A stretch of 64,000 bases of DNA from Salvia splendens (lineage: Eukaryota > Streptophyta > Magnoliopsida > Lamiales > Lamiaceae): the NCBI RefSeq assembly GCF_004379255.2, contig NC_056048.1, positions 27,710,736 through 27,774,735 on the forward strand. The letters run 5' to 3'. Each line of letters opens with the position of its first letter. Position 1 is the first letter of the stretch. A program made the position numbers and the translations under genes. Positions 22,621 through 35,472 of the stretch are shown piece by piece. A model generated the notes under the pieces. It was not told where the DNA came from and made no database searches. It saw nothing but the letters and a program-made list of their open reading frames with translations.

Positions 22621-23174
22621 GTCAGCAGAAGACATACATATGTCGACTACATTTATTTGATATACAAAAGTCTTCGTGTTGACATCTTATAACATAGGTT
22701 TGACATAGTTATCAATTACAATTTTAAAATGGTTGTCAACTTAATGATATCAAACATACAATTCATTTCTTGCTTATTAATCTCATTTTTTGCATGTTTA
22801 TAGTAAGAGAGCTATTTGTAGAGGTTAATCAACGACGAAATGGATGAGAATTTGGAAAATGACATAAAAGTGTAAGAATAAGAGAACAGGAACACAACAC
22901 GCGTTGATTTAATGAGATGGGACATGGGTCCACCTAATTTAGATAACTATCTTAGCGATAAATTTTGGAATATGAGTCTCAATTCGCTGGCTTTTCAAAA
23001 TTTAGAATTAAATTTACTGACTTTTTAAAATATGGGATCAAGACACGCGATTTTTTCGGAACAAGGGTTTTTTTAGCTTTTTCTCTTTTTGTCTCTTCTT
23101 TTTCTTATTATTTATCTCACAAAATATATAAATAGACCAAATTTAAGTACTAAGAGCATTAGCAATGGAAAGTC
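22621..23174. other. AT-rich intergenic DNA
   Basis: No gene or clear element. The last bases (GAGCATTAGCAATGGAAAGTC) look like the terminus of a Harbinger MITE, used as target by the next element. Confidence 0.5.
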
Positions 23175-23440
23175 TAGGGTTGGCACGGTACGATATACCG
23201 TACCGAAATGGGCATACCGCATACCGTACCGAAAAGTACGGTATGAGAAAACACGATACTGTACCGTACCGATTTTTCGGTATACCGCAATAAGTACTAA
23301 GAACATTAGCAATGGAAAGTCTAGGGTTGACACGATACGATATACCGTACCGAAATGGGCATACCGCATACCGTACCGAAAAGTACGGTATGAGAAAACA
23401 GGATACCGTACCGTACCGATTTTTTCGGTATACCGCAATG
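23147..23440. repeat. Tandem duplication of an hAT left end plus its flank
   Basis: The segment from GTACTAAGAGCATTAGC (23147) through the first part of the hAT element is repeated at 23294 with few differences (period about 147 bp). Both copies contain target sequence GGAAAGTC followed by TAGGGTTG. Confidence 0.88.
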
Positions 23441-24067
23441 CGGTATACCGAAAAAGCGGTATATCAAAATATGAAAATCTTTACCTTACCGACATTTCGG
23501 TATACCGTACAGTGATGCGGTATACCGCAAGTCATACTTGTTTGATATATAAAATATTAAAAATAACATTTTATCTATCTAGAAAATGTCCAAAATGATA
23601 AAATTCCATCACAATCAAATATAGTTCATGACATTCAAAGTTCATATAACTTCCAAAGGGATAATACTAACTAAATTTAAATCAAATATAATAATAAATA
23701 TTAATGATCCATTGTATATGTTAAAACTCAAATCTCGAAAGGAAAAATAAGTCGTTATTCATTTTGGAGTATTTATTTAATAAAAACACAGCGTCATTTA
23801 TCAATGCTTTAAGAATTTGAAAATATAAAATATTATAATATTATAAATAATAATATGTTAAATATATATAATTATTAACGGTATATACCGTAATTGCGGT
23901 ATAATGCGATATACCGCAGTATACACAAAATTTATACCTTTGTCGTACCTAAATCTGTCTGTAAGGTATCATACCGTACCGAAAAGTGCGGTATACCGAA
24001 AATTTGGTATTTTCGGTATTTTTTCGGTACGGTAAGTGCGGTATTTCGATATATTTTGTCAGTCCTA
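23175..24067. mobile_element. Non-autonomous hAT element with GGTATACC palindromes
   Basis: An 8-bp duplication GGAAAGTC occurs at 23167-23174 (again at 23314-23321) and 24068-24075. Ends are TAGGGTTGGCACGG and TTGTCAGTCCTA. Both subterminal regions are dense in the palindrome CGGTATACCG and in GGTACGGTA. The core is AT-rich and non-coding. Confidence 0.85.
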
Positions 24068-24082
24068 GGAAAGTCCTCCCAA

Positions 24083-24097
24083 CCCCCCCCCCCCCCC
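24083..24097. repeat. Homopolymer run of 15 C
   Basis: An uninterrupted C15 lies beside the hAT insertion. Its length is prone to sequencing error. Confidence 0.9.
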
Positions 24098-27000
24098 TTT
24101 AATTATTCTCACGTCAGCATTTTACCCCACTAATTATTAAGGATCTATCTCTCGGCAATGGAAGCATATCTCAAGGGCCTATCCCACTTTTCATTTCATT
24201 TACACACCATCAATATTTGTGTATTTCATTTCTAGTTGTTGGTATCAAATAAAATGCGATAAATAAGAATAAATTCAAGAAAAATAAATTAAAAAAATGT
24301 ACTTAATTAAAAAAATTTCTACATTATAAAAAATACAGAAAAAAATCAACTTAAAAAGCACAGATAAAAACCTACTATAAGATACTGACTCAAGCGTCAT
24401 CGTCATCGGAATCCGGACCTAATTTGTTCTTCATCTTCGTGATTGTTTTCTAGATGTCCTACATTATAAAAAAAAAAATTGGGGATTTGAGAGTATGCAT
24501 GCATGAAACTATTAATTATTCATGTTGCCATCTAATAATACGCAACAACAATTGACATGAGCAAGATCAAGATTCATATGTTGAGCATATAAAAGAGAAC
24601 TTACTTGTTGAGATATTTGTTTACCGATTTAATCAAAAAAGACTAGAAAATCTCTTATTGAACATACTAAATAATGGAGTACATGATTTTGTCTAATAAA
24701 ATAATAACTATATGTTTTAACCTTCTGAATTGACGTCATATTCTCTACGATCAATAGACAAATATATTCTAATGCACGTTAAAAATGAAAGTGTAAAACC
24801 TCTTCAACCAAAATGCATTAGTATAAGGACCTAGTGATATAAAAAAATTGTAAAATGACCCAATGAAACAAAATGAATAGGTATAAGGATCTAATAGAAC
24901 AAAAATTTGTATAAGGTCCCAATGAAACGAAATGTATTACAACAAAATTTTATAAAAAAGAAGAGTTATTCAAATGTGAGGTCCATTGCCAAATAAACGA
25001 AATAGTTTGCAAACGAACAAAAAAAGATTAGACAATTAATCGTGGATGGAGGGAGTATTATTAATTTTATTTGTCATAATATTTATGCAATTTTCCATGA
25101 TTACTAAAAAAACCTTATTTTTTCCTATTTTAATCACGATCCTTCAATTTATTATATACCACAATCATTCTATCCACGTACCAAACCAAGAGTCACCTTC
25201 AAAATAATTTGTGTATATGCTAGGTGTTTCATCTGGGAAATTTTATATTGCATTGAACCCCTATTCATGGAGTCACTGTATTTTATTTTGTGATTTATTT
25301 ATCTTATTTAAAAAAAGAGTATCTAAACTGATTTATATATTTGCCACAAATATATTTGGGGTCTTATCTATGGGATTGGGAGTCACTAAATATCACTTGC
25401 CTGTTTTATGAAAACTTCCAAATGCAAAAGTTAAATTGGAAAATGGCATTGATAAAGTATGAGCAAATTGCCAAAGAAGTTAAATGATATTTGCCATATT
25501 ATTTCTATTTGTTGAAAATTGGAATACCACCATGAATCCTTGATTACATACGGCATTTGATTTTACTTTATTCTATGGTTAGATGAGCTATTCAATGCAT
25601 GCTGATCTGTAGCATTAAAAAGTGTACATTTAAAAATAAAAGATAAACGTGAAAATTATTCGAACTCTTTCAGTTGAGAAATAATTTGGTAGTAGTTGAT
25701 GACAAGTAATCCCAATAAATATTTTTTGATATTAGTTTTGTAATTTTCGTGGGAATCCCTTCTTTCATAACATTAATTTAAAAAAAATGCTTAGTTAAAA
25801 AATTAATAAAATATGAATCTCAATTTTATAAATTAGTTTTATAATAAAAAACAGTATAATGAGTTAGTGAAATATAAAGTCTATTATTATTATTTATAAT
25901 AAAATAAAATAAGGTTTTGACATATATGTTAGTGAGTGGATAAATATAGCAAATGATAATGGACGAAAAAGAGTAGGAGTACTATATTTGCACTTGCATA
26001 TTTTCTTATTGAGCACCATAATCGAGAGTGATAAAATAATGTCAATTAAATTTGATTCGGAAAATAAATCATTGCAACCTTTTGATTTTCAGAATTTCTC
26101 CAAATTTCTGTTTAACTTCAAATACACGCAGTATAGATTTTTTATTTTATTTTAAATACTAACTTTATAATAGAGTAATTAACAATTCTTAAGAACTAAA
26201 ATCAGTGAGAATATAAGAAATAAAGTACTCGGTATTATAATGCGAAATTAAACATTTTTCTAGATATCTTCTCTAGATCTAAATTAGGATTGCCCAACTC
26301 TTAAATAAAAATAAAGTAAAATGTTACAGTAATATATAATGAATGGTGTATATTTTAAATGTAATAGTAGTACTTTTTTTTGTCATGTTGTCCTTTCGTA
26401 GTATTACAAAGTGTTTTGTTAATCGGTAAATAATTTACTACTTTATTCTTTTAGTTCTTATGGTTACATATTTGACAAATCGGATATGCTCGAATCTATA
26501 ATGGGAAAATTTCCTATAAAGCCAAAAGGTACTTATTTATTTATTCAATCAAAAAGTACAAAGATTATTACGATAATAAAAATAATAATTAAATTTATGC
26601 ACTATTAATTAGTATAATGAAATATCGAAAATATTTTCATAAATCATAAATTATCAATTTTAGACCAATATATCCACAAACCATACATAATTAATCTCAT
26701 TCATTCCATGTTGACAATCATATAGTATAATTATAAAATGATTGTAGAGTAAAAAAATACAACGAATAGACTTATAGGTATAGTCCGTTATATCGTCATA
26801 TCGTTATCAAGCCGCAGTCATGACATCTCATTTCTCGATTGGTTGGTTAAAAAATGTCGACGTGACTCGTAAAGCACAATATCAGGATATAATAACCGTT
26901 TACATTAATCCTCGATTTCGATATTCTTGAAATCATGAATAACATCATTTTATTCTGTGTTGAAAATATGATAAGATGACTATAGGGCAAAAAAAACCGC

Positions 27001-27607
27001 GAGAAACAAAATTACAGGTAAAGATCGTTATACCGCCATGTCGTTATTATGCCGCAGTCTCGACAATTTCATTTCACGATTCGTTATCTCCATAAATTTA
27101 GGATTTGTTAGTAATACTCCTCATTTGACAAATTTGATAAAAATTTCAACAAGTTATGTGATTTAGCACATGGGTTTTTTAGGAAGGTAAATTGATTAGA
27201 TAAAATCGATATTTACAAAAGCACTCAATTGATTTAACTTTAGAAATATGAAAGTAACATACATTTATTGCAATATTCCTGATTTACATAAGAATCTATA
27301 TTGGGATAAGCTATAAACATAGGTGTGTAAAGTTTAATACAGTAGTTTTATGATTATTCTTCGATTAATTATATATAATCGATATTTAATTTTAGAATCT
27401 ATTTTTTTTGGTGGCAAATTAATTTCAAAAAATATTTAAATTAATCTCGAGGAATCAAATATATACTGAAAAAAGAAAAAAGAAAAGGAAGAGCATGCCG
27501 AGTATATGCTAAAAAGTTATAAGCGCCAACCGCATTAATAGGTAACCGTTTTTATTCAAGTCAAGCTTGCAATAAATTTTAAATTTCACTATTTATTTCT
27601 ATTTTAA
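24098..27607. other. Long AT-rich gene-free block
   Basis: About 3.5 kb with no supportable exon. It includes a remnant Stowaway end (GGATGGAGGGAGTATTA, near 25043) and a degenerate tandem duplication at about 26709-27110. The short ORF at 25211-25411 has no family signature. Confidence 0.55.
26709..27110. repeat. Degenerate tandem duplication, about 245-bp spacing
   Basis: The block around 26785-26850 (CCGTTATATCGTCATATCGTTAT...GCCGCAGTCATGACA) recurs at 27028-27095 (TCGTTATACCGCCATGTCGTTAT...GCCGCAGTCTCGACA). The copies are diverged. Confidence 0.7.
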
Positions 27608-27660
27608 TATAAATAGCGCTCACAATTTCCCGATTTTCACCATTCTCTCTCTCTCACAAA
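27608..27660 (+). promoter_or_regulatory. Core promoter of anthranilate synthase gene
   Basis: TATA box TATAAATA (27608-27615) lies 87 bp before the start codon. A CT-rich initiator-type patch (TTCTCTCTCTCTCAC) lies about 30 bp downstream of it, the normal spacing for a plant TATA promoter. Confidence 0.75.
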
Positions 27661-27694
27661 AACCACAGTCACATACCACTGCAAGTTCTTAGCT

Positions 27695-30600
27695 ATGGCA
27701 ATGCAAATGCAAATGCAAGCTTTAACGTTTTCTCAGCGGCTCTCTCAGAAGCCGTCGCCGGCGGTGTGGAGAGCATCTCCGCCGTCCGTCGCTGCCGTTT
27801 CCAGAAGAAGCGGGAGCTCCGCCGTCTCGCTCCGCCTCCGCACAACATTCCGATGCTCTTCTTCGAGGATGAGCTCTCTAGGTTTGAATCGACTTTTCTG
27901 AGCTATTTCATTTCGATGCTTGCGTGTTTGGTGATACTTAATTTGCTCGGATTTGAGCTTTGAGCTTTGATTTTAGTTTTAATTTCGCGAGGAATCTGGA
28001 GTTGGAGAGTGAAATTGAATCGATTTCAAATTCAGTGATGATTTAACTTGTGTTTATGCCTGTTTAATATTTTTGAATACTGGAAAATTGAGCGGCATGT
28101 TGATGGATTTTTAATTTGGTGAGCTGTGTAGAGGTGGATGAGAAGAGATTTGTTGAAGCGGCTGAAACTGGAAACATAATTCCGCTGTACAAATGCATAT
28201 TCTCGGATCATTTGACGCCGGTGCTGGCTTACCGGTGCTTGGTGAAAGAGGACGACAGAGAGGCTCCGAGCTTCCTGTTTGAATCTGTTGAGCCTGGATT
28301 TCGCTCATCGAGTGTTGTGAGTAGCTGATTTTTCTATCTGATTCTTGTTTGTTGCAAATTAGATGTACTTGCATGTGTATGGATTCTTCTAGTTATGACT
28401 CGAGTAAGCTCTGTTGCTATTTTTGTAGGGTCGTTACAGTGTGCTTGGGGCACAACCAGCTGTTGAAGTTCTCGCAAAAGAGAATAAAGTTACGATTCTA
28501 GATCACAACTCTGGGAAGATAGTCGAGAGGTTTGTAGAGGACCCTATGACAGTTCCGAGAAGCATTTCAGAATCCTGGAGACCACAACTAGTCGATGACC
28601 TTCCAGATGCGTTTTGTGGTGAGGATTGGTGTTGTTAAAATATCAATTGCGTTCATACTTTCCTATTAAACATGTTTAACGGCCTTTTAGATTTTTAAAT
28701 ACATATTTTGTATAATCATGTATGTTATTTTCGTGGATCTTAGTGAAAGGATCACTTTTGCTGTTCTGGTTCTTGCTGACTTATGTTTAACCCCCTTGTT
28801 AAGAACTTTTTTGTGATATTATGGAATAGTCTCTTATATGAAAATTGTCATTATGGAATCGGAGAAGATATTATTTACATGTCTCATATTTGTCAAAAAC
28901 AATGTTTTTTCTTGGTTTGCCTGACTACATATAAGTCCAATAAATCTACATACATGTTTGCTCATACACTTATATAAATGTTTCCCTTATAACTGAAAGG
29001 TTTAAGTGAAAAGGGAACTAGGGAATTGCATATGAGTTAATTAAAGCAATTGGTTTTGGTTTCGCTTCATTGACAGTAGCCGGTAGGTAATGATATGAGC
29101 CATATGCATTTTCTCTCACCCTTGTATTAAGTGTATATACAAACTGCATCTGTAGTTATAATATTTAAGCTACTCTCATTTGTTTACCTTCTCAACAGGT
29201 GGATGGGTTGGATTTTTCTCATATGATACAATTCGTTACGCGGAGAAGAAAAAGCTGCCTTTCTCTAGCGCTCCAGAAGATGACAGAAATCTGCCTGACG
29301 TTCATCTTGGGCTGTATGATGACGTAATTGTTTTTGATCACGTGGACAAGGTACAACAGTTATTTTTATGTGGATCTTTTGTCATTAAATTTTTTGTAGC
29401 CTTATGTTTCTTCCTTGAAATTGCCAAAGCAATCATAATATAAAGAGTTGACAACCTCATTTTGTTTAAAGGTGTCCATAAATAGTCTCGCATTGATATC
29501 TCGTTATCTCAACTTCGCTCTTTGTAGCTTTCATTTCTTCTTATTTCATATTGGGATCATCAATGGACATTATATCTATGATATTCTTCTCAGAAAGCAT
29601 ATATAATCCATTGGGTGCGCTTAGATCAATATTCATCTGCTAAAAAAGCTTACAACGAAGGAATGAAACGCTTGGAAAGATTGGTTTCAAAAGTTCAAGA
29701 CATAGATTCGTGAGTATTTTACATTTCATCCTTAAAATATGGATATTGTCATTTTGTATACCAATGCGTTTATCACCATTTTGCAGTCCACGGCTAGCTC
29801 CAGCTCGTGTTGATTTCTGCACTCCTGATTTTGACCTTTCTCAATACAAGAGAAACATGACAAGCGAGGAATACATGAAGGTTGTTTTAGAGGCTAAAGA
29901 GCATATTTTGGCTGGGGATATCTTTCAAATTGTTTTAAGTCAACGCTTTGAAAGAAGGACATTTGCTGACCCATTCGAAGTATACAGAGCTCTGAGAATT
30001 GCGAATCCAAGTCCATATATGAGTTACTTGCAGGTTGTTTTTTTGTTTGGGTCTAGTCTTCATTAGTTTTAATGAGTCAAGAACTCAAAATATACCATTT
30101 TCACTTTTGCTTCATGTCAGGTTAGAGGTTGCGTTATGGTTGCTTCGAGCCCAGAAATTCTTGTTCGTGTAAATAAGGTAAACTTATAGCTTGATATCAG
30201 TTTGTCTTTGATGATGTGCTCATTTTACATGGTTGAAATTATCAACATTTATCTGTCATGTGGACAAACATTTGATACATTTGCACGTTACTGTACTGAC
30301 AGAAAAAGGTTGTTAATCGTCCTTTGGCTGGGACAACTAAACGAGGGATGACAAGCGCTGAGGATGAAATGTTGGAGATGAACCTTTTACAGGATGAGAA
30401 GCAATGCGCAGAACATATTATGCTGGTTGATCTGGGCAGGAACGATGTTGGCAAGGTTTGTTTATTATTCATATTTGACGTTACTCTTTTAGACAAAAAT
30501 TATACTGAAATCTAGAAGGAAACTTTTGACACCATATCTATATTTTCTGTTTTCGATAACGTGATTGTAAAAAGTAAAATCTCTTAATTCTCGAGTACTT

Positions 30601-31840
30601 CCTGTTTACATACTAGACCAAGAACAGTACATCCAAGTCCTAAATCATAATAAAATTACAGAAATATAGTCCTAATATTATATGAATAGTTAGTTAAGTA
30701 GCGAGGATTAACATGTTTTACATTCACTTGTTACTCCATACATTATTTCTTCTTTACTCGGGGGTGGGGGAAGATGTGGAGAGTTTGAACCATCGATCTT
30801 AACATAATTGAAAACGATTTTATATTGGAATATTTGGCCTTTCTAGCAAATCAAGATCGTTTCTTATCTGATGTACCTGTTTTTTAATTTTTTGCCAGGT
30901 TTCAAAATCTGGTTCGGTCAAAGTGGAAAAGCTCAAGACTATTGAACGATATTCCCATGTGATGCACATAAGCTCCACTGTAAGAATATGCTTTTAATTG
31001 TATAGTTTCTTATTGAATCGCCATTGTTTTTGTCCGGTTGCTCAAGAACTAATTCATATTTCGTGGTAAATTATGCTTATAGGTAACTGGGGAGTTACTA
31101 GATCATCTGACGGCTTGGGATGCACTGCGTGCTGCACTTCCCGTTGGAACAGTTAGTGGAGCACCAAAGGTAACGATGCAGCTATAGCTTATACGAGCTT
31201 ATGCACTGAATTTAACTCGACTGAAACACAATGATATCTCTCTCTCCAACGGGTCTCTTCGTGATATATATGCTGACACAAGACTTAGTTACTAGTATTA
31301 ATTCTTGTTTAGTGCTTCTCTTGCTAAAATCACAAACTATTCCGGATGCCCTATATTGTTTTCTCGTATTTGTGAGTCGATAAGATACGTCTTTTGTGTC
31401 CCCTTCTTCAGGTTAGGGCTATGGAGCTGATTGATGAATTCGAACCAACACGGCGAGGACCATACAGTGGTGGGTTTGGAGGGGTCTCCTTCCTAGGCGA
31501 CATGGACATCGCGTTGACTCTGAGGACAATTGTCTTCCCCACTGGAGTCCGTTACGACACAATGTATTCATACAAGGACGGCAACAGGCGCCAGGAATGG
31601 ATAGCGCACCTCCAATCGGGAGCTGGAATCGTGGCCGATAGCCAACCAGACGACGAGCAACTCGAGTGTGAACGCAAATCTGCTGGTCTGGCCAGGGCCA
31701 TCGATCTGGCTGAGTCGGCATTCGTCAACAACGCTGCCCCAGAACCAGCAACGGCTGATAGCTCTCCCCCGGCCAAGGTCCGCAGTCGGGAGTTGATTGC
31801 TCATAACGGAGCTATGGTGCCTGACTTGGAATCTAACTAG
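27695..31840 (+). CDS. ASA: Anthranilate synthase alpha subunit, chloroplastic
   Basis: Eleven exons: 27695-27881, 28132-28316, 28429-28618, 29199-29350, 29594-29709, 29787-30033, 30121-30177, 30303-30455, 30899-30979, 31083-31169 and 31412-31840, giving 627 aa. With the beta (glutaminase) subunit it converts chorismate and glutamine to anthranilate, the first committed step of Trp synthesis, in plastids. Seen: a Ser/Arg-rich transit peptide (about residues 1-60); the N-terminal TrpE domain with the [10 protein letters not shown] region that forms part of the Trp feedback site; and the chorismate-binding domain ([43 protein letters not shown]). After the conserved end (DLAESAFV) there is a tail of about 40 residues rich in Ala and Pro, making it somewhat longer than usual (roughly 600 aa). 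No disabling change is seen. Confidence 0.96.
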
Positions 31841-32603
31841 CTTTGTTTGAATAGTGTTTGTTATGCTCAAGCGTTTTACAAACTACAGTATATGAAAGCT
31901 CATATGCTTTTAGGCTTACTAGCTTAATGCAAGTGCTCTTTTTTTTTTCTCTTCTTGCTTTGTCCTTTTAGTTTTTATATGTAAATTATGTTGAAACTAC
32001 AGTTTTTTCCCTTCAAATAGAATCAATGGTTTCACATTTGCTCTCAAACTCTTGACCTATTGGTTGGAGGGGAATCGTCTTACCAATCAGAGTATTCTCT
32101 ATTGTCATGCTGAAAGGCAAATTGTCGAGGGAAAGGCTAATCATCTTACCATTGGGGCTCACTTGTGTTCGAGTCTGAATGGTGCCACACATAAACCCTC
32201 CAAGGCCGGTTGATGTCAAAACCACAGGGTTAATTTTCCTAAACTATGCTAATTATATTCATCTCTAATTTGTTACTACTATACTTGCATTTTGTATCAT
32301 TCAAAGTCTCAATTCAAAATATTCATTCTTCACGTACCAATCAAATGAAAATACCACAATTAAGCCTAAAATCCCCACGCAATAACAAGAATTTATAGTG
32401 ATGTTTTTTTATAGAAAGAAAGGCTCAAACCATTAAAAAACTCAGCAAAAGCAAAGAAACACCAACAATCAACACAACAAGCACAAGGGCACAACCTAGC
32501 AATTGAATGTTTGTGAGTAAAATGGATTGGCTATTGGGTGACTTGTTTTTGTAATATATTTTCTCGCATTTTGTTTATAGCATAACTAGATGAGTTTGTC
32601 TAA
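31841..32603. other. 3' flank of ASA and intergenic DNA
   Basis: The first 150 bp are probably the ASA 3'-UTR. A 70-codon minus-strand ORF at 32013-32225 has no recognisable family and is not called. Nothing else is seen. Confidence 0.5.
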
Positions 32604-32935
32604 GAGCATCAGCAACAGTGGCGCGAAATTCCCAGCAGAATTTCCAAAAACATTTCTTGCCACGTCATATGGACTTCCCACTGCACAGTGACGGACATCC
32701 CCAAGGACTTCCCACAATTAAAAAAATTTAATGCAATAAACGGGAATTCCGCACGGACGTCCGTGGGAGTCAACGCAATGGCGGACGTCCGCACGCCCAT
32801 CGCGACGGAATTCCGCGTAACGCCGCGGAACAGCGGTGTCCTCGGCGGAATTCCGTATCCGTGCATACCATGCACAATGGCGGACGTCTGCCGCAGAATT
32901 CCGGCACGCCGGGACGGGCGCCATTGCTGATGCTC
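32604..32935. mobile_element. PIF/Harbinger (Tourist-type) MITE
   Basis: A 332-bp element with TAA duplications (32601-32603 and 32936-32938). Ends are GAGCATCAGCAACAGTGG and CCATTGCTGATGCTC. The GC-rich interior has repeated GGAATTCCG and GGACGTCCG palindromes. Non-coding. Confidence 0.92.
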
Positions 32936-32938
32936 TAA

Positions 32939-33562
32939 GGCTATCCACAATGGCGCCTAGCGCACCGCCTAGCCGAGCGCCGGCGCTAGGCGGTCGCTAG
33001 GCGAACCATTGCAGCTTCCGAAAACCGCCGAGCGGTTTTTCGGAATTAAAAATCGCCTAGCGCTAGGCGGTCGACGGGCGCTGGGCTATCCGCTCGGCGC
33101 CATTGCAGCGTCGGGATCGCCCAGCGCATCGCCCAACGGTTTTTTTGTTTTTTTTTTTAAATTTTCGAGACACTATATATACGCGATTTGCACTTCATTT
33201 TCATTCGCACCACTTTATTTATGTAATTTTGTAAAATGTACTTTTTTTTAATGTAATTTTTATTATTAATGTACTTTTTTAAAATTTTAGTACTTTTTTA
33301 AATTTATTGTACTTTTTTAATTTATTGTACTTTTTAAAAAATTAAAATAGTATTATTAATGTTTCCCGTATATGTCTCGTAAATTAAATTCTGTATATTG
33401 TGTTATTAGTGATGTGGCTATTGATGTGGCTGGGCTATTTATGATATGGCTAGGCTATGGCTGTGCTATTTCTGATGTGGCAGGAGGATTTTTAGTATTG
33501 ATGATGTGGCAGGAGGAGTTTGTGGCTGGGCTATGGCTGGGCTATCACCACTGTGGATACCC
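32939..33562. mobile_element. PIF/Harbinger MITE abutting the previous one
   Basis: A 624-bp element between TAA (32936-32938, shared with the preceding MITE) and TAA (33563-33565). Ends are GGCTATCCACAATGG and CCACTGTGGATACC. The left part is dense in CGCCTAGCG motifs and is followed by a TATATATACGCG promoter-like segment. The right part repeats GATGTGGC and GGGCTAT. It is probably a deletion derivative of a larger single-gene element. Confidence 0.88.
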
Positions 33563-33693
33563 TAAGTAGTACTCCTAGTTGTGAAAAATCATAAGTCCTC
33601 AACAAACGACGTCGTTGCAGCATCACATTCTATCCAAAACAAAATCCTTAAAAATCCACCAATTCTAAATTTCGTCACCCAATTCCACAGATA

Positions 33694-34201
33694 ATGGCGT
33701 CTCTATTGCTCGGAATCGGAGCTCCTCCAATGGCGGCCAGAACCCTCACAATTCCCCCTTCTCTTTCTCTCTCCAAATCCCAAGCCCTATTCAACCCCTC
33801 CTCCTCCCTCTCCATCTCCCCACCCGCCCCCACTCTTCCTCTCAGTAAGTAAACTCTCTCTCCTCCCTCCCTCTCTGTCTCTCTAATTTTTCAATTTTTG
33901 GGTTCAGTTTTCTGCGGCAGAGGGGACAAGAAAACAGCAAGGGGGAAGCGGTTCAATCACTCGTTCGGAAATGTGGGTTTATTACGCTGAATTATTAGTA
34001 ATTTTTTGATTTTCTATTTTGGGCATTTATTCATACAATTTGTGGGGATTTTTTTGGTGTGTGAAGGCGAGGCCGAAGGATAAGAAGAAGGGGAGAGGGC
34101 CGCCGAGGGTTCCGGCGCCGCCGCTTCCGCCGAGGAAAGACAAGTATGATGACGGCGAGGTGGTCAAGATTGAGATTGATGAGTCTCTGTTTGGCAACTG
34201 A
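33694..34201 (+). CDS. RPS31: Chloroplast 30S ribosomal protein bTHXc (S31/PSRP4)
   Basis: Three exons: 33694-33844, 33908-33972 and 34067-34201, giving 116 aa. This small basic protein of the plastid ribosome is related to bacterial Thx and sits in the head of the 30S subunit. Seen: a Ser/Pro-rich transit peptide (about residues 1-50), then the hallmark [20 protein letters not shown] across exon 2, the Lys/Arg/Pro-rich [20 protein letters not shown] and the acidic tail [11 protein letters not shown]. Splice junctions keep the frame. The gene starts about 130 bp after the Harbinger MITE pair, so that MITE may lie in its promoter. Confidence 0.93.
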
Positions 34202-35472
34202 TTGAATGCGTTTTTTGTGTTTTCTGTAATTTTTTTGTTAAAATCTTCAGCTAGAACTGAGTTTTATTTTGATTATCCAATATTTGAAATTTTGAATATA
34301 GAATGTTTCAAGATTATTCATGATTCATAATATTTGAGCTAATTCTGTTTGATTTACTATATTCTATTGAAAATGTGAGACTAAAAAAAAACTTAGTATT
34401 GATAATAAATATACATTTAATCATGAAAAAAATACACACTTCTTTATGATAGTAAATTTATCATTGCTAATATATCAAGAATTCTTTATTGGTGATATTG
34501 GTGTAGGCTTATTAATTGAATTTGAAATTCCCTTCTCAAAGATTGCATTTTTCTGGGATTTTAGAGCTATATCTGTTTAAAGGTCCCATTTTTAATAAAG
34601 TTGAATTTGGTTGATGATCTTTGTAAAGCCTTCTCTGTATTCCCTAGGAAGATTATGATGCGACACAATTACATGCATTAAAGAAAAAAAGATTGGATTT
34701 TTACCTGAAAAATTACATTTAACTATTATTCATGACTTACTATTTGAGTAGTTCGCGATTGTAAGCATCTGGAAGATTTGCTGCACAAATTGGCTTAAGA
34801 GATCCAAATAAGAATTGCAAGCAAAAAAACACCTTGTAAAGAGCAAAAATAGCAAATCTCATTCAACAATGCTGATATCGTATATTGCCACATAAATTTC
34901 AACAGTTATCTAACATAACAATAGAATCACATCTAAGTAAACGAACATGACAACAAATTCACACGAAAATGTATCACTTTTTCTAATCTATTCCACATTT
35001 CCACTTGAAACTATTTCAGTCGTTAAGACAGAGAGAGATCACATCTGAAGATTTCACCTTTAGTGCTATAACCACACATACTCTAGGTTCTAAGCAGGTT
35101 AAAAACAAACTATATAATCACCAAAGAGTGAGAGACGTTGCTTGGAAACTCCCCTGATGCTAGCTTACGAACTAGATATCATGCATCGAATATGGTTTCA
35201 TATACAAGACTACCTGCTCATCACATATGTCATCATTGTAACTAGTAAGGTGCATTAGTTAAACAAGAATACACACATTTGATCAAAAAATAGGTTGATG
35301 CTTTTAGATTTTCCAAATCCGAGAGATACCAACGAGTTTAAAGCATGAAACGAGTAAGGTGATTGGAGCTGCAATAGAAAACCTATCAAGATATAGCATT
35401 TGGAAAATACAAGGCATTTAATCACCATCTTGGTTGATTCAGATTTTCAATCAGAGAGATACCAACACATTT
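34202..35472. other. Intergenic DNA between PSRP4 and the PH gene
   Basis: AT-rich, with no gene seen. Short related segments near 35310 and 35440 (ATTTTC...GAGAGATACCAACRMRTTT) show an old duplication leading into the tandem repeat. Part is probably the PSRP4 3'-UTR. Confidence 0.5.

Noticed and set aside
25211..25411. 66-codon ORF as a gene
   Set aside because: AT-rich context, hydrophobic random composition, no family motif, no splice partners.
32013..32225. 70-codon minus-strand ORF after ASA
   Set aside because: No recognisable domain or upstream promoter. It may be a relic, but nothing in the sequence supports a call.
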